A stretch of 64,000 nucleotides of DNA. It comes from Pythium myriotylum. Its lineage: Eukaryota; Oomycota; Peronosporomycetes; Pythiales; Pythiaceae. Shown here one piece after another: positions 48,733 to 59,150 of the stretch. The notes beneath the pieces are model-generated. The model searched no databases and had not been told where the DNA came from. It saw nothing but the letters and a program-made list of their open reading frames with translations. The DNA lies in the NCBI GenBank assembly GCA_023091665.1, contig JALJCQ010000012.1:2852001-2916000 (forward strand), given 5' to 3'. Position 1 is the first letter of the stretch. Every line of letters begins with the position of its first letter. The translations under genes were made by a program, and so were the position numbers.

Positions 48733-49690
48733 ATAAAAATGACAATTACACGGATCGTGACGATCCGTGCTATTGTCGTTTGCATTCGAATTTGTGAGGA
48801 TGGCTACAATCGAATCGTTTTGAGCAAACGTTTTCAATTGTCCAGAAAATTACGGACAGAATTTCCCTCCTGTCGCAATTTACTGGACAGACATCCAGAA
48901 ATTTCCGCAATTGCAAAAATGATCGAGTATACTAACATCAAGTCATTTCGATAGGACCCACAGAATGAGTGAGTTATGCTGGACCTTGGTCCAGTGCAAG
49001 TTTTTGTTTTTCTGGCATGGAACAGTCTCAGCTCGCGAGATTAAAGGCGGAGGTCGCTGCAGCGCGCGCAGCGCGTATTGCACCAACGTCTCGCAACAGC
49101 TACCGGTGATCGACTGTCCGATTGATCAAGTGGTTGTTCACCAGCAAACCGCACTTAGAGCAATCGCAACGCGCCCCTCTATCTCTATCTCGACCGCGAT
49201 TAGAGGAGAGTCGTCGAGAATTTTAGCGCATCGCAGGTCTCTTTCTCTAACGTTAGAATCTGCGACGTGTGCGACTCTCTATCACGGGCTCCAATAGAGA
49301 TGTTCTCACGTCGCATATAAATGCGATTGGCCAGTCTCTAACCATCTGAGCACTTTCATTGGCTGCCCTAAACGCTCTCTATCCCGCCGTGGAATAGAAT
49401 TACGTGGAGGAGTCGGTGGATGCCCATTCGCACGCTCCCCAGCACTTTTGATTGTGCAGGCAGCATGGGCCACGACTTGAACGGACGAAGAGAACGAAGC
49501 GCTGTCGCGGTCGTGGCTGTTCGCGAGCGAGAATCCCACCGTCGGGACGGACCAAAACGGAGTGACGCTATAGGCAACTGTCCATGAGCACTTCGCTCAG
49601 ATCATCCCGGCGACTAGTCGCACAGCAAAGGCTCTCTTCGTTCGCAGGATGACGGTGCAACGCGAGGTTTCACACGTTTGCTCACGTCTG
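48473..49690. other. Intergenic region with hairpin cluster
   Basis: No gene. 48677-48701 is a perfect 12-bp-arm hairpin, 48702-48732 a run of 31 C, 48741-48777 another hairpin (CACGGATCG/CGATCCGTG, extended by GACAAT/ATTGTC), and 48839-48889 an imperfect 20-bp-arm hairpin (TGTCCAG...CTGGACA). The rest (48890-49690) shows nothing recognisable. Confidence 0.65.
48702..48732. repeat. 31-nt poly-C tract
   Basis: Uninterrupted C run flanked by two hairpins; its length in the assembly may be unreliable. Confidence 0.85.
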
Positions 49691-50460
49691 TTAGCTGCAA
49701 AGCCAAGTGGATGCGTTGAGGTTCCGCAAAATGGCGTACTCGGGGTAGATTCCGTCGGCCAACATGCAGCCAGTCCAACAGTTCTGCCTGTTGAGCGTAA
49801 ACGTAACCTGATCGACGGCGTCAGCGCTGTTCATGAAATGATTCAAGAGTGGGGAGCGGTCTAAGACGTTGAGATCATTGCACGATCCTCGTGTGCCGGC
49901 AAAAAGGTGCCAAACGCGCGTGTCTTCCCCTGCCAGAGCTTCGATCACTATTGTCGGTTTCTTCTCCTTACCCTTGTGGGCTCCTGCATGTGCACGTCGG
50001 CACGCACGCCAGACACAGTGTGTACAGTCATGACTACCGATCAATCCGGGAAAATCACGCTCTACGTTCTTCGTGTTAATGCTTTTAAGGTCTTCCACGG
50101 TTGGCCACCGCAGAAAGTGGTTGCCGAAAACCTCATCGACACAGGCACAAAACTCTTTCATCGCCTGTCGAGCTGTCGAATCGCCCATACGAAAGTCGTC
50201 ATCCATCGCGTCCGCGGCCGAGCCGGTCTGAAGAACACGAAGTGCGCACAAGATTTTCTGCTCACGTGTTGCTCCTATTCTGCCTACAGCGTCAACGCCC
50301 ATGAGACTCCGTACAGCAAACTCAGTCGTGAGACGCCAAAACAAATCCTGAGGTTGGAGAAAGCGTTGCTAAAACATGGCGCTCGTATACACAGCGTTTG
50401 ATGCCATATAGTCTCGCAACAGGTTTACGTGCCCTGAAGCAACATCTCGATGGATCACGA
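49691..50460 (-). pseudogene. PIF/Harbinger-type transposase, broken
   Basis: The frame from 50344 gives 217 aa. It has the Harbinger helical N-part (ALRVLQTGSAADAMDDDFRMGDSTARQAMKEFC), the first catalytic Asp (PGLIGSHDCTHCVW) and the second (GTRGSCNDLNVLDRSPLL). Upstream the same frame continues to the family's RDYMASNAVYTSAMF lead beyond an in-frame stop near 50367, so a nonsense mutation splits the gene. The 3' end stops after LADGIYPEYAILRN, before the third catalytic acid. It therefore lacks a complete DDE triad and cannot be active. No terminal inverted repeats found nearby. Confidence 0.75.
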
Positions 50461-50760
50461 TGCGCGTTTTCGTCGAGCCGTTCTCCTCGTCACTGTCGTC
50501 GGCACGGTGGGAAAGAAGTCGGTGCGCGCAGTCCAGATCCTCGTCCGTGATAAAGTTGGTGACAAGTCACTCCATCTCGTCCTGCTCGGTGAAGGTGTCC
50601 ATAATGCCTCTTCAACTTGCTTCTGTTGAAGTATCTGTGGAATAGAGATAGAGACTCGGCGATACGACAGGAGACCCTCCTCCAAATTGAACATCTGTTT
50701 CAATATAGAGCAGCCAATCGCATTGCGCGGATATTTAGAGTTAGGGAGACAGCGCTGTGA
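50461..50760. other. Transposon-derived spacer
   Basis: Acidic low-complexity frame on the minus strand (about 50461-50600) that could be the N-terminal tail of the Harbinger protein. Otherwise nothing. Confidence 0.3.
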
Positions 50761-51063
50761 ATGTTCTTACTGCTCACTGACTTCCTAGAAGAGCTCATAA
50801 TCGGCAACAATGGGCCAACGAGCGAGTCGATCAAGCTCGCGCTGTCCACGGCGCCGGCGAATCCGCCGATCGACTTTGATGTGTTCACCGCTCTCGACTT
50901 GACAACATGGGTTTTCTCGATGAAGAAAGAGGGCGGTTCATATCATGCATTCTCAACTTTTGCAGGCCACCGCTCTGCATTCTCGTGTCTCTTCCGAGAC
51001 TACAATTCGAATGATCCGAACAGCAATAATCTAATCCCTCTTCGTGCGTTCACTACGGGATGA
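50761..51063 (+). pseudogene. Possible core-binding part of a Crypton/DIRS-type tyrosine recombinase
   Basis: 100 codons. The segment around GGSYHAFSTFAGHRSAFSCLFRDY resembles the 'YxxHRSAxxxLFRDY' helix common in oomycete tyrosine-recombinase ORFs, preceded by a WVFSMKKEG helix. No catalytic residues are present. The frame stops at 51063, just before gypsy-like sequence. A catalytic C-terminal piece lies at 62476-62886, so this could be the 5' part of the same, interrupted element. Confidence 0.35.
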
Positions 51064-51067
51064 CTTC

Positions 51068-51200
51068 ACTACTTCTTGCCTTTCTTAGCGCCGCCCTTGC
51101 CGTCTTTGCCCTTGTTATCGTCTTGATTGAGCGCGTCCTCTGCACCCTTGTGGATCTTCTCTCGCGTCTCCTTCACCCCTGTGATCACGGCTGTGAACGC
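51068..51200 (-). pseudogene. Short coding-like fragment (basic Lys-rich C-terminus)
   Basis: On the minus strand, about 42 codons read a helical segment (GVKETREKIHKGAEDALNQ) and a Lys/Gly tail (KGKDGKGGAKKGKK) to a TAG stop. It is too short to name. Reported because composition is much more protein-like than on the plus strand, where the same bases make an unlikely Leu/Val-rich frame. Confidence 0.3.
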
Positions 51201-51229
51201 TTTAAACTAGAAGGTGAAAATCTTGAGGA

Positions 51230-54200
51230 GCGCGCTGCCAAAGCGTTCTATGGAATTGGGGCAGATGAAATCTATTCGGAGGATGAAGTTGAGCCGGCCT
51301 GTGCTACTGGGAGAGTGGTAGAATTGCTAGGTGAAGACGAGGTTGAGGATGGCCAAGACGGTTATGAAGACAAGGTGGTGGCCGCCGCAGACTCTACACT
51401 GTCAGAAGGGCTGGACAATCGAGTGCTAAGGATTCAAGTGAAACTACGTCACCCCCTTAACAAGGCCATGATCACGGGGTTTTGGGGCACCGGTAGCAGC
51501 GTGTCGTTAGTGGCAAGAGAGCATGTGTCGTGGATGGCATTGGACAAAGGCAATGAGAGTTTCTTCCGAACAATCAATCGAACCTTGTGCAAGACATGAG
51601 GCCTGATTGATTTGGCCATGTCTCTTCGGGAGTTAACGCCAAGTCGGACCCTCACCCACAAATTTGAAATTGGTGATGGGATGTTATTTTCATTGGTACT
51701 GGGCATGGACTTTATTCGGCAGCAAGGGTTCATTTTTGACTTCGGAGAAATTGTGATTCATTGGGAAGGAATGAAAGTGCCAATGCGCGATTATGAAATC
51801 AACCGACATCGGACATTGGCCGCAGTCTGTGATGAAGAGTCGCGAATTCTTGACATCCACGGTCAAGATATAGCAATTGAAAAGCTCTTACCAAGACCAC
51901 CTCACCGACGAACAAAGGGAAAGGTTGGTCGGTCTACTGGATGAGTTTCGACTAGTAATGACTAGGAAGATTGGAAAGATACGGATGGCGGCATACGCCT
52001 TGCCAGTACGTGACGGGATACCACCGCACGCACAGCCACCGTTCCCAGTCCCAAGGTGCTATCATGAGGCGGCTATGAAGGAGATTGACAGGCTGGTACA
52101 CTAAGGGTACTTGAGTCCGACAAGGACTCGCCGTGGGCAGCACCAGCGTTTGTGATTCCCAAGAAGGACGGGACAGTTCGACTTTTGTCCGACTTCCGCT
52201 GGCTCAATCGCCATCCAGTAAGGCACTAATAGCCACTACCCGAGATTGTGGATTTGATTCGTGAGCTTCCCAAGCCAGGTTAATAACTGCTTTGGACCTT
52301 GTGATGGGCTGTTACAGCCGTGAGATCGCAAACGAATCTCGTCAATACACTGCGATTGTGCTACCGTGGGGAAAGTATCGCTATTGCCGTTTGCCTATGG
52401 GAATCTCTACTGCTCCCGATGAATTCCAAGCGGCGATGAACAGGATCCTTCGGGGACTACAGTATGTGAGAGTGTATCTAGACGACGTGCTGATTATATC
52501 CACGGGGTTCAACGATCACATGGACCACCTGCGAGAGGTGTTTGAGCGCTTTGAAACAGCTGGAGTGGTTGTCCACCCGAAGAAGACCAAGTTTTGTGTT
52601 AAAGCACTTGATTACCTTGGTTATCGAATCTCAGCGGGTGGTATCGAGCCGATGGATAATAAGATCCAGGCCATTGCGGAGATCGCAAGACCTCGCAACA
52701 AGCACGACGTGAGAAAGTTTGTGGGTCTTGTAAACTACTATCGTGGCGTGTGGCCGCGGCGAGCGGAAATCCTAGCGCCCTTGACGGACCTGACGTCACC
52801 AAGACGGCCGTTCAAGTGAACAGACGTTGAGGACCAAGCGTTTAAGCAGATGGAGATTGTAGTACAAGAAAAGTGCAACTGATGTATCCAGACTTTTCAA
52901 AGAGATTTGACATCCACACCGATGCATCAGACCTCCAGTAGGGCGGAGTAATTCCTCAAGAGCAAAGACCACTTGCCTTCTGGCCAAGGAAGTGCAATGA
53001 AGCTGAGAGACTCTACGCAGTGAACAAAAAAGAGCTACTCAGTATTCGAGATATTCTGTGGGGACAACGGCTGCGTATCTACATTGACCACAGAAACCTG
53101 ATGTTTTAAAGATTTGAGAGCGCCCAGTTGCTACGCTGGCGGCCCGAGATCGAAGAATACGGGCCTGAACTATCCTACATCAAGGGAGACGAAAATATCC
53201 CAGCCGATGCACTGTCAAGACTCCCGATTGAACCAATAGGAGCAGCAGCGGTAGCGGATAGTGAACCAAGTAATGAGCCTGTTGAACTCTACCCCCTTGA
53301 TCTCGAATCAATTAGTGCAGCCCAGGGCCAAGAGCTGACGGAGACTGTACAATATTGCTATGGTAAAGTGAGTGGTCAATGAATACTAATTTTGGTTAAT
53401 ACCAACCGGATCGTGGTACCGCCGAAATTGAAGATATTAAGTATGCAAAGTTACCATGAGTGGCTCATTCATCCGGGGGAAGACGCCATGTATGAGACAA
53501 TGAAGACTGCGCTATACTGGCCTGGCATGCGCGAGGCAGTTGCGGAATGGGTCAAGTTGTGCGAATTATGCGCTAAGTGTTAAAGAGGATGACCACGCTA
53601 AGCGAAACTCCCCTCAAAAACTGTGGTTGCACACCCATGGGTCGAGATTTGGTTCGCTAGGTCCTTTCCAACGAGAGTGTCGCGCGTTGACTATCATTGA
53701 CACTAGCACGAGACTGACAGCGGTCTTGCCAATCTATTCGGGCACCAGTTTGGAAGCAGCGCAAGTTGTTGACCGCCACTGATTTAGCCTGAACCCACGA
53801 CCCCAGCGATGCATCTATGATCAAGGGAGCGAGTTCAGCTCAGAGCTCCAAGAGCTTTAAGCGAGCTATGGGGTGAAAAGCAAACCAGTGACAGTCAAAA
53901 ACCCACAAGCCAACGCGATTGTCGAGTGTGTGCACGGGACTATCAACAACAAATTACGCACGTGTTGCTTTGAGTCTAAGGGCAACGTATCACACCTTGT
54001 TGGGGTGCTCTCCTGCGCGAGCGGCATTCGGGCGTGACATGTTCTTTGATATCTCTCACAAAACTGATTGGTAAGCTCAGTATGAAAGGAAAGTCACCCA
54101 GATCAAAAAGGCGAATGCGCTGGAGAACGCGCGGCGCGTGTCGCATGACTGTACCCCAGATGATCAAGTATTTGTATCGCTATACAAGCCGCTCCAGGGC

Positions 54201-54350
54201 AAGATGGATCCCGCGTGAGAAGGGCCATTCACGGCGGTGTCTGCGTTCGACAATGGGACAATGACCGTGGTCGCCAACTTGAGACAATCCACATCCGTCG
54301 AGTGAAGCCAGCCCCGCCGAAGTTGGGGAGTGTTACACTAACCAAGTAAC
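51230..54350 (+). mobile_element. Decayed Ty3/gypsy retrotransposon
   Basis: Pieces in the right order but separated by stops and frameshifts. A retropepsin-like region lies about 51420-51800 (no intact D-S/T-G seen). Reverse transcriptase is 51950-52820, with LPVRDGIPPHAQPPFPVPR, YCRLPMGISTAPDEFQAAMNRIL, the catalytic YLDDVLI box and a stop at about 52102. An RNase H part lies about 52870-53250 with a stop near 53107. An integrase zinc-binding segment (HPGEDAMYETMKTALYWPGM...CELCAKC, 53460-53580) and integrase core remnants run to about 54000. The RT-before-integrase order defines gypsy. No LTR pair could be found. Old and dead. Confidence 0.8.
52292..52819 (+). pseudogene. Gypsy reverse transcriptase remnant
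   Basis: Longest open piece of the decayed element, 175 codons, with the YLDDVLI catalytic box, the primer-grip LDYLGYRIS segment and the FVGLVNYYRG connection. It stops at 52819. Confidence 0.8.
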
Positions 54351-55130
54351 CGGAGTCATGAAGCCTCCAACTCCGGCGTACCTGTTCTTCCTCCACCTAC
54401 TTTCCTAGATAGTTCTCTAACGGCTGGTGCTACGGCACACAGACCATAAAGCCCAAGGGCTCAATAATCAATTTACCTGTTGCCTGGCCCCGTACGCGGA
54501 GCCCTGGAACAATTATCTCATTGGGGTACGCCTCACGATGAACGGATATGGTGCGTGTCAATATCGTCGTCTTGCTGCAGCCGAAGGGGTCTCGTACTAG
54601 CATGATGCCGTTCTTTGTGACAAATTCTTCTACCACTCTCATCTGACTTGGTTTCAAAAATTGTGACTTCATCCACACTCTTACCTTCTTCGCTCGGTTT
54701 TGTTGAGACCGTTCCTGTCGCTGCATGTCTCGCATCGCAAGCGCTGTGCTGAGCGGCGCAGATCACGCCGCTGCTTGGTCTATCGCCAGGAACCGTCGTA
54801 CGTAGTTCAATAGGCTTGTCGTGGGGACCCACAACAAACTACGTCTGCTTGGCTGTGCTGACGTGATGCTTGCGTTCGTGACTACGAACCATCGAGATCC
54901 AGATCTCATCAACACCCCGCGGCCCAATACTTGATGTTCGTTCAAGTATCTTTCACCCGCAACAACCACGCCGTAATCCCATGGTGAGAGTTGTACTTCA
55001 CAGATTTGCTAATCCGTGGCCATATCCAGAGAGAAGTATAACGTGGTCATCGAGCACAACAAAGGTTGAAGATGAATCACCGATCTTGCACCATCACTCC
55101 CTTGTTCGTCAGCATCTGCACCACCGCCAG
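54351..55130. other. Unassigned transposon-like stretch
   Basis: Minus-strand open pieces at 54430-54735 (basic helical, with a QATGKLIIEPLG end) and 54763-54969 look like remnants of a mobile-element protein, but I cannot place them in a family. No repeats or LTR recognised. Confidence 0.3.
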
Positions 55131-55433
55131 TGTAGCGGTCCACGTGACCACTACACAGCACTTCGCTTGGAGGAAGCGAGAGCAGCCGCTCCGAGTCGAC
55201 CCCTGTCGACGAGCGCCAAAGACTTGGCAAAAGGCGAACTGCCATATATTAATCCTCTCTGAGGATTAACCCTAGAGCCCTATATCCCTGGTAAATAAAC
55301 CGGGGATATTACCTACTGAAATCTGATAAACTTGAGTCACTACTTAGGGTAACTTTTCCCCTAAGCGGACCACCCTAAGTATGTAACCACACTACCTATG
55401 TAACTGCAAGTATAACTTGTGTACCCCGCTACA
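55131..55433 (-). repeat. Gypsy 3' LTR
   Basis: 303 bp, TGTAGCGG/CCGCTACA ends. Hairpins at 55249-55269, 55282-55309 and about 55342-55365. Confidence 0.85.
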
Positions 55434-55666
55434 CCACCACCCCCCCCCACCCAAAATAGAAGACCGGGGGTGTAAAGGGGAAGGTCACGGTACGAAGAGA
55501 GAGAGAGAGCGGGAGACGGAGCGAGAGAAGGAGCAAGGAAAAACCGAGAGAAGCGTCAAGACGAGAGCGCGCCGCCCGCGCACGGAGATTTCTGAAGGCC
55601 GTCCGCAGTCGGCACGGTAGCGCGGAGCGCCGCGAGCAGCACAACACAAGCTGCGACAAGGGACGC

Positions 55667-57091
55667 ATGTCCACCACAAGAGCCGCAGCGGCCGCTGCGG
55701 ACCCCGGCCCCAACGACGACGAAGACCAACCGATGATCTCACCACCTCCGGCGGAGTCACCGCCACGCCCGCGCGACCGCGCGCTCGAAGACGTCGAGGA
55801 AGGCGAAGTTGGCGGGCGTGCCGACGCGAAGACGATGACGCCCCGCGAGTATCGCGAGCGGAAGACCGCCCCACCGACCCACGACGAAGAGAAACCGCAC
55901 GACCCGACGCCGCAAGCTCAAGATGAGTGGGCGCTCGCGCGCGAGGCGCGCCTGCGAGAGCAGCGCCTGCTGATCGCTCAGCCAAAGGTCACGCATCGTG
56001 ACATTCGCGATGGCGCGCTCGACAGCCCAGATAGACGGTGCCCAGCGCCTGCGACTCGCCAGGACTCACCCGTCCGCGTCGCCGACAGGGTGAGCACCTA
56101 CGACTTCAGCCTGGGTGCTCCCTGTACGATTGGCGAAGCCCTCGCCGAGCGACATTCAACCAGTGGCGCTACCACCAGCGTGGGCCGATCTTCGGTGTGC
56201 CGATTATCGTCGAGCCCGGCCGCTCGCCGGGCGAGTTCAACGCTCAGTTCTGGAGGTGAGTCGAGCTCACCAAGCGTGTCGACGTGGCGCGGATGCGCAG
56301 CCCGACGTACGTCGGGGAAGCGAAGAAGCTCCGTGATATGCGAATTCGTTTCGCCAAGTTGTACGTCGACAACAGAGTCACTGCTGACATTGAAGCTGCG
56401 CTTCTGACCCACCCTGTGGGGACTGCTCAAGGTCAACCTTCTCGTGACTCTTCTCACCGCACGGCAGATGCCGCTATTGGAACCACTCGGGGTGGTTCCG
56501 CTCGTGCTCGCGGAGCAAGTCGAGGCAGTCCTCGCGAAGCACCTGCTCCTCAACCCACGAACTCTGGGACTTGGGATATCCCAGCCACTTCACCAAGATC
56601 TCGCGATTCCCGCGACGCGTACGCACGCGACCAAGCGACTCAACGTGGAAGTGGGGAGTCCCAGTACGGTCGATCACCGGAAGCGGCTCGCGGGTCGGCC
56701 GCCGCGCCTTCCGCTTGGTATGGCTACGCAGCCCCTGCGGGTTTATATCCCGCTGCTGACGCCCAGTATCAGCTCCGACGCGACTTGGTCGATCTCGACG
56801 ATAGGTCGAGGGAGGCGGATCGGTGGATCCGGTCGAACTTCGACGAGCTGCAGCGACTCGCACCGATCGTCGCAAGACAGGAGGAGGCCCTGTGGACGCA
56901 TCGAGCATCTAGAGCGGGAGTGTTTCGACCTCCGCCAACAGCTTGGCTTCCAGCAGGGACGGCGTCCTCGTTCGCGATCTCGATCGCCTGTGTCGGTACG
57001 CTCGTGGTCGGCGGCAAGCCATCAGGGAAGTCGCCGCTCGGGGCCTCACCCGACTCCTCCTCCGTCTCCACGGGACGAAGTTACGGCTTAA
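55667..57091 (+). other. Antisense ORF in the 3' region of the gypsy element
   Basis: On the strand opposite to pol. From ATG 55667 the frame reads about 155 codons: Ala-rich start, acidic Pro-rich part, then a helical EWALAREARLREQRLL region and TYDFSLGAPCTIGEALAERH. Near 56150 the protein-like sequence shifts to another frame (FNQWRYHQRGPIFGVPIIVEPGRSPGEFNAQFW), passes a TGA at 56257 and continues (RSPTYVGEAKKLRDMRIRFAKLYVDN). From about 56444 the region overlaps the chromodomain on the other strand. It occupies the 1-kb gap between chromodomain and LTR that otherwise has no role. It could be an antisense accessory gene, now damaged, or a GC-bias artefact in its 3' half. Confidence 0.4.
56474..56908 (-). 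pseudogene. Chromodomain tail of gypsy integrase
   Basis: The last 60 codons read FHVESLGRVRTRRGNREILVKWLGY, then SQSSWVEEQVL and DLLREH. This is the chromodomain fold that steers chromovirus integrase to marked chromatin. Upstream sequence is basic, low-complexity linker. It is out of frame with pol, which ends at 57081. Confidence 0.8.
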
Positions 57092-58727
57092 GTAAGCCCA
57101 CGTAAAACGTCGGATGCGTCTGGATCCAGCTTGGCAGATCCAGACGATAGGAGTTGCCACTCCTCTTCACCACTTTGAAGGGACCAATGAACCTCGGTAA
57201 CAGCTTCGTGCTGTCGAGACGCGAGACCGCGTTCTGAGAGAAGTTCTTCGTATTGACTAATACAAAGTCCCCTTCTTTAAACACCATTGTGTTCTTGCGA
57301 CCTCGCTTGTCTGCTTGTTCTTTTTGCAGATCTTGGGCACCAGCCATGGCGTCTCGTAAGCGTGAGACAACGTTAACACGTGTCGTCAGGAAGTCATCCA
57401 ACTTGCGGCGTTCCGCGATCTTGGGTATTCCATCGAGTTGGGCAGCAAGGAGTTGCCGAGCTCCACTTGAGCCAGCCTCGAACTCACCCATGAGGCAAAG
57501 AGGGAGCGCCGGATGGCGGAGACCATTCACATAGAATGGAGACAAGCCTGTCGAGGCATGAACAGAATTGTTCATGGCGAACTCCACCATGGGGAGGTGA
57601 TCGCACCACGAGAGCGGATCGCTCGCGCAATATGAGCGGAGGATATCCTCGACAACGCGATGGACCATCTTGCTGAGACGGTCAACAAAGACCAGCACAA
57701 CGTTGTGCCCAGCGGACGTTCTCGGCATGCCGAAGAAGAAGTCCATGCTCACAGAGCGCCAGCAGTCGCTGGGGACAGGCAAGCTTTGGAGCGGCGCCTG
57801 GGAGTGTGCACTTGGCTTCACTCGTTGACAGACGTCACATGTGCGGACATACCGCGATACCCACTTGTACATCTTGGGCCACCAAAACCTTGGGCTGAGA
57901 AGCGAGTACGTCTTCTCACGGCTGAGATGGCCAGCTCCGGGAGCGTCGTGAACGCCATGAGCAATCACATATCGTAAATCCTCATCTGAGGGTACTACGA
58001 TGCGATCTTCTTCGCCAGGCAACGTCTGATACCTCAGGAGGCCGTCGCGGAAAGAGTAACGATGTACTCGAGCCCGAACGCGGGGAGCAAGAGACTTCGC
58101 AGCGTGCGGGTCCTGAAGCGCGCGAATGATCGCTGCACACTGTGCATCGCCCTCATAGGCATCACGAATCAAGTCGTAGACATCAGAAGCAACTGATGTG
58201 AGATGGTTCATCTCGTAGTCGGGACACCAAGAGAGTGCGTCCGCCAGCACGTTGAGCCGACCCGGCTTGTACTCAACAGTAAAGTTGTATTCTGAAAAGA
58301 ATGACAACCAGCGAGCCATTCGCGGCGACAAGTGCGGAGACTGTGTCGCTGTGCGTAGAGACGCATGGTCTGTGTAGACCACGAACGGCAACGCGCCGAG
58401 AAGGTGAACGCGGAACTTCACGAAGGCGTACTTCATCGCCAACAATTCCTTGTCGTGAACTGGGTAGTTCTTCTCGGCCGCTTGGAGCTGCCGAGACTGG
58501 TAAGAGACGACTCTCTCATGACCCTCTTGGTCTTTCTGCAGCAGTGCACAGCCGATCGCATAATCGGAGGCGTCGCAGACGACGCTATACGGAGCGGAGT
58601 CATTCGGCAACGCCAGGATCGGCGCTTGGAGAAGACTCTCCTTGATCTTCAGGAAGGCAGCTTCCGTGTCGTGGGACCACGACCACTCAACGTCGTTCTT
58701 GAGCAGCTGAGTCAGCGGCCGAGCCAT
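57081..58727 (-). pseudogene. Gypsy pol, RT C-terminus-RNase H-integrase
   Basis: 548 codons: RT thumb (ARPLTQLLKND), RNase H with YSVVCDASDYAIGCALLQ and the VYTDHASLRT box, integrase zinc site (HLSREKTYSLLSPRFWWPKMYKWVSRYVRTCDVCQRVK). In the core, the first Asp lies in a VSMDFFFGMP segment, but the expected central DRD...F-T/S-S-F-W region is missing: the sequence jumps from FVDRLSKMVH to VVEDILRSYC. So an internal deletion of roughly 80-100 residues removed part of the catalytic core. Ends in FYVGLLKP, the usual GPF/GPY module end. Confidence 0.85.
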
Positions 58728-58739
58728 TTCGGCATAGTT

Positions 58740-59150
58740 CTACGTGAACCTGTGCAAGTAGTTGGCGAGACCCAACCACTTGCGTAGGTCCTTCACGGAC
58801 CGTGGCGATGGCCACTCGGCAATTGCCTTCACCTTCTCGGGATCCGCCCGAACACCGTCGACTCCGACGAAACACCCAAGCACTGGGATCTCTTCGGCAC
58901 CGAAGATACACTTATCCAAGTTGGCATAAAGCTTATGCTCCTCGAGGCATTCGAGAACTTGGCGGGGGTGATCCTCATGGAGCGCATCCAAATCACGACC
59001 GGGCTCCGGCCTCGTGTGGACGTAGATGTCGTCAAAGTACGTCTGCGCGAACGCTCGCAGGGGACGGAACAAATGGGTCACCAGGCGATTGAACGTCGCT
59101 GGGGCGTTCGACAGCCCCTGTGGCATCACGAGCCATTCCCAGGAGCATAC
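58740..59150 (-). pseudogene. Gypsy RT palm segment in shifted frame
   Basis: Contains MPQGLSNAPATFNRLV and the catalytic TYFDDIYVH box. In frame with the downstream piece except for the TAG at 58740-58742. Out of frame with the upstream RT/protease frame. Confidence 0.85.
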
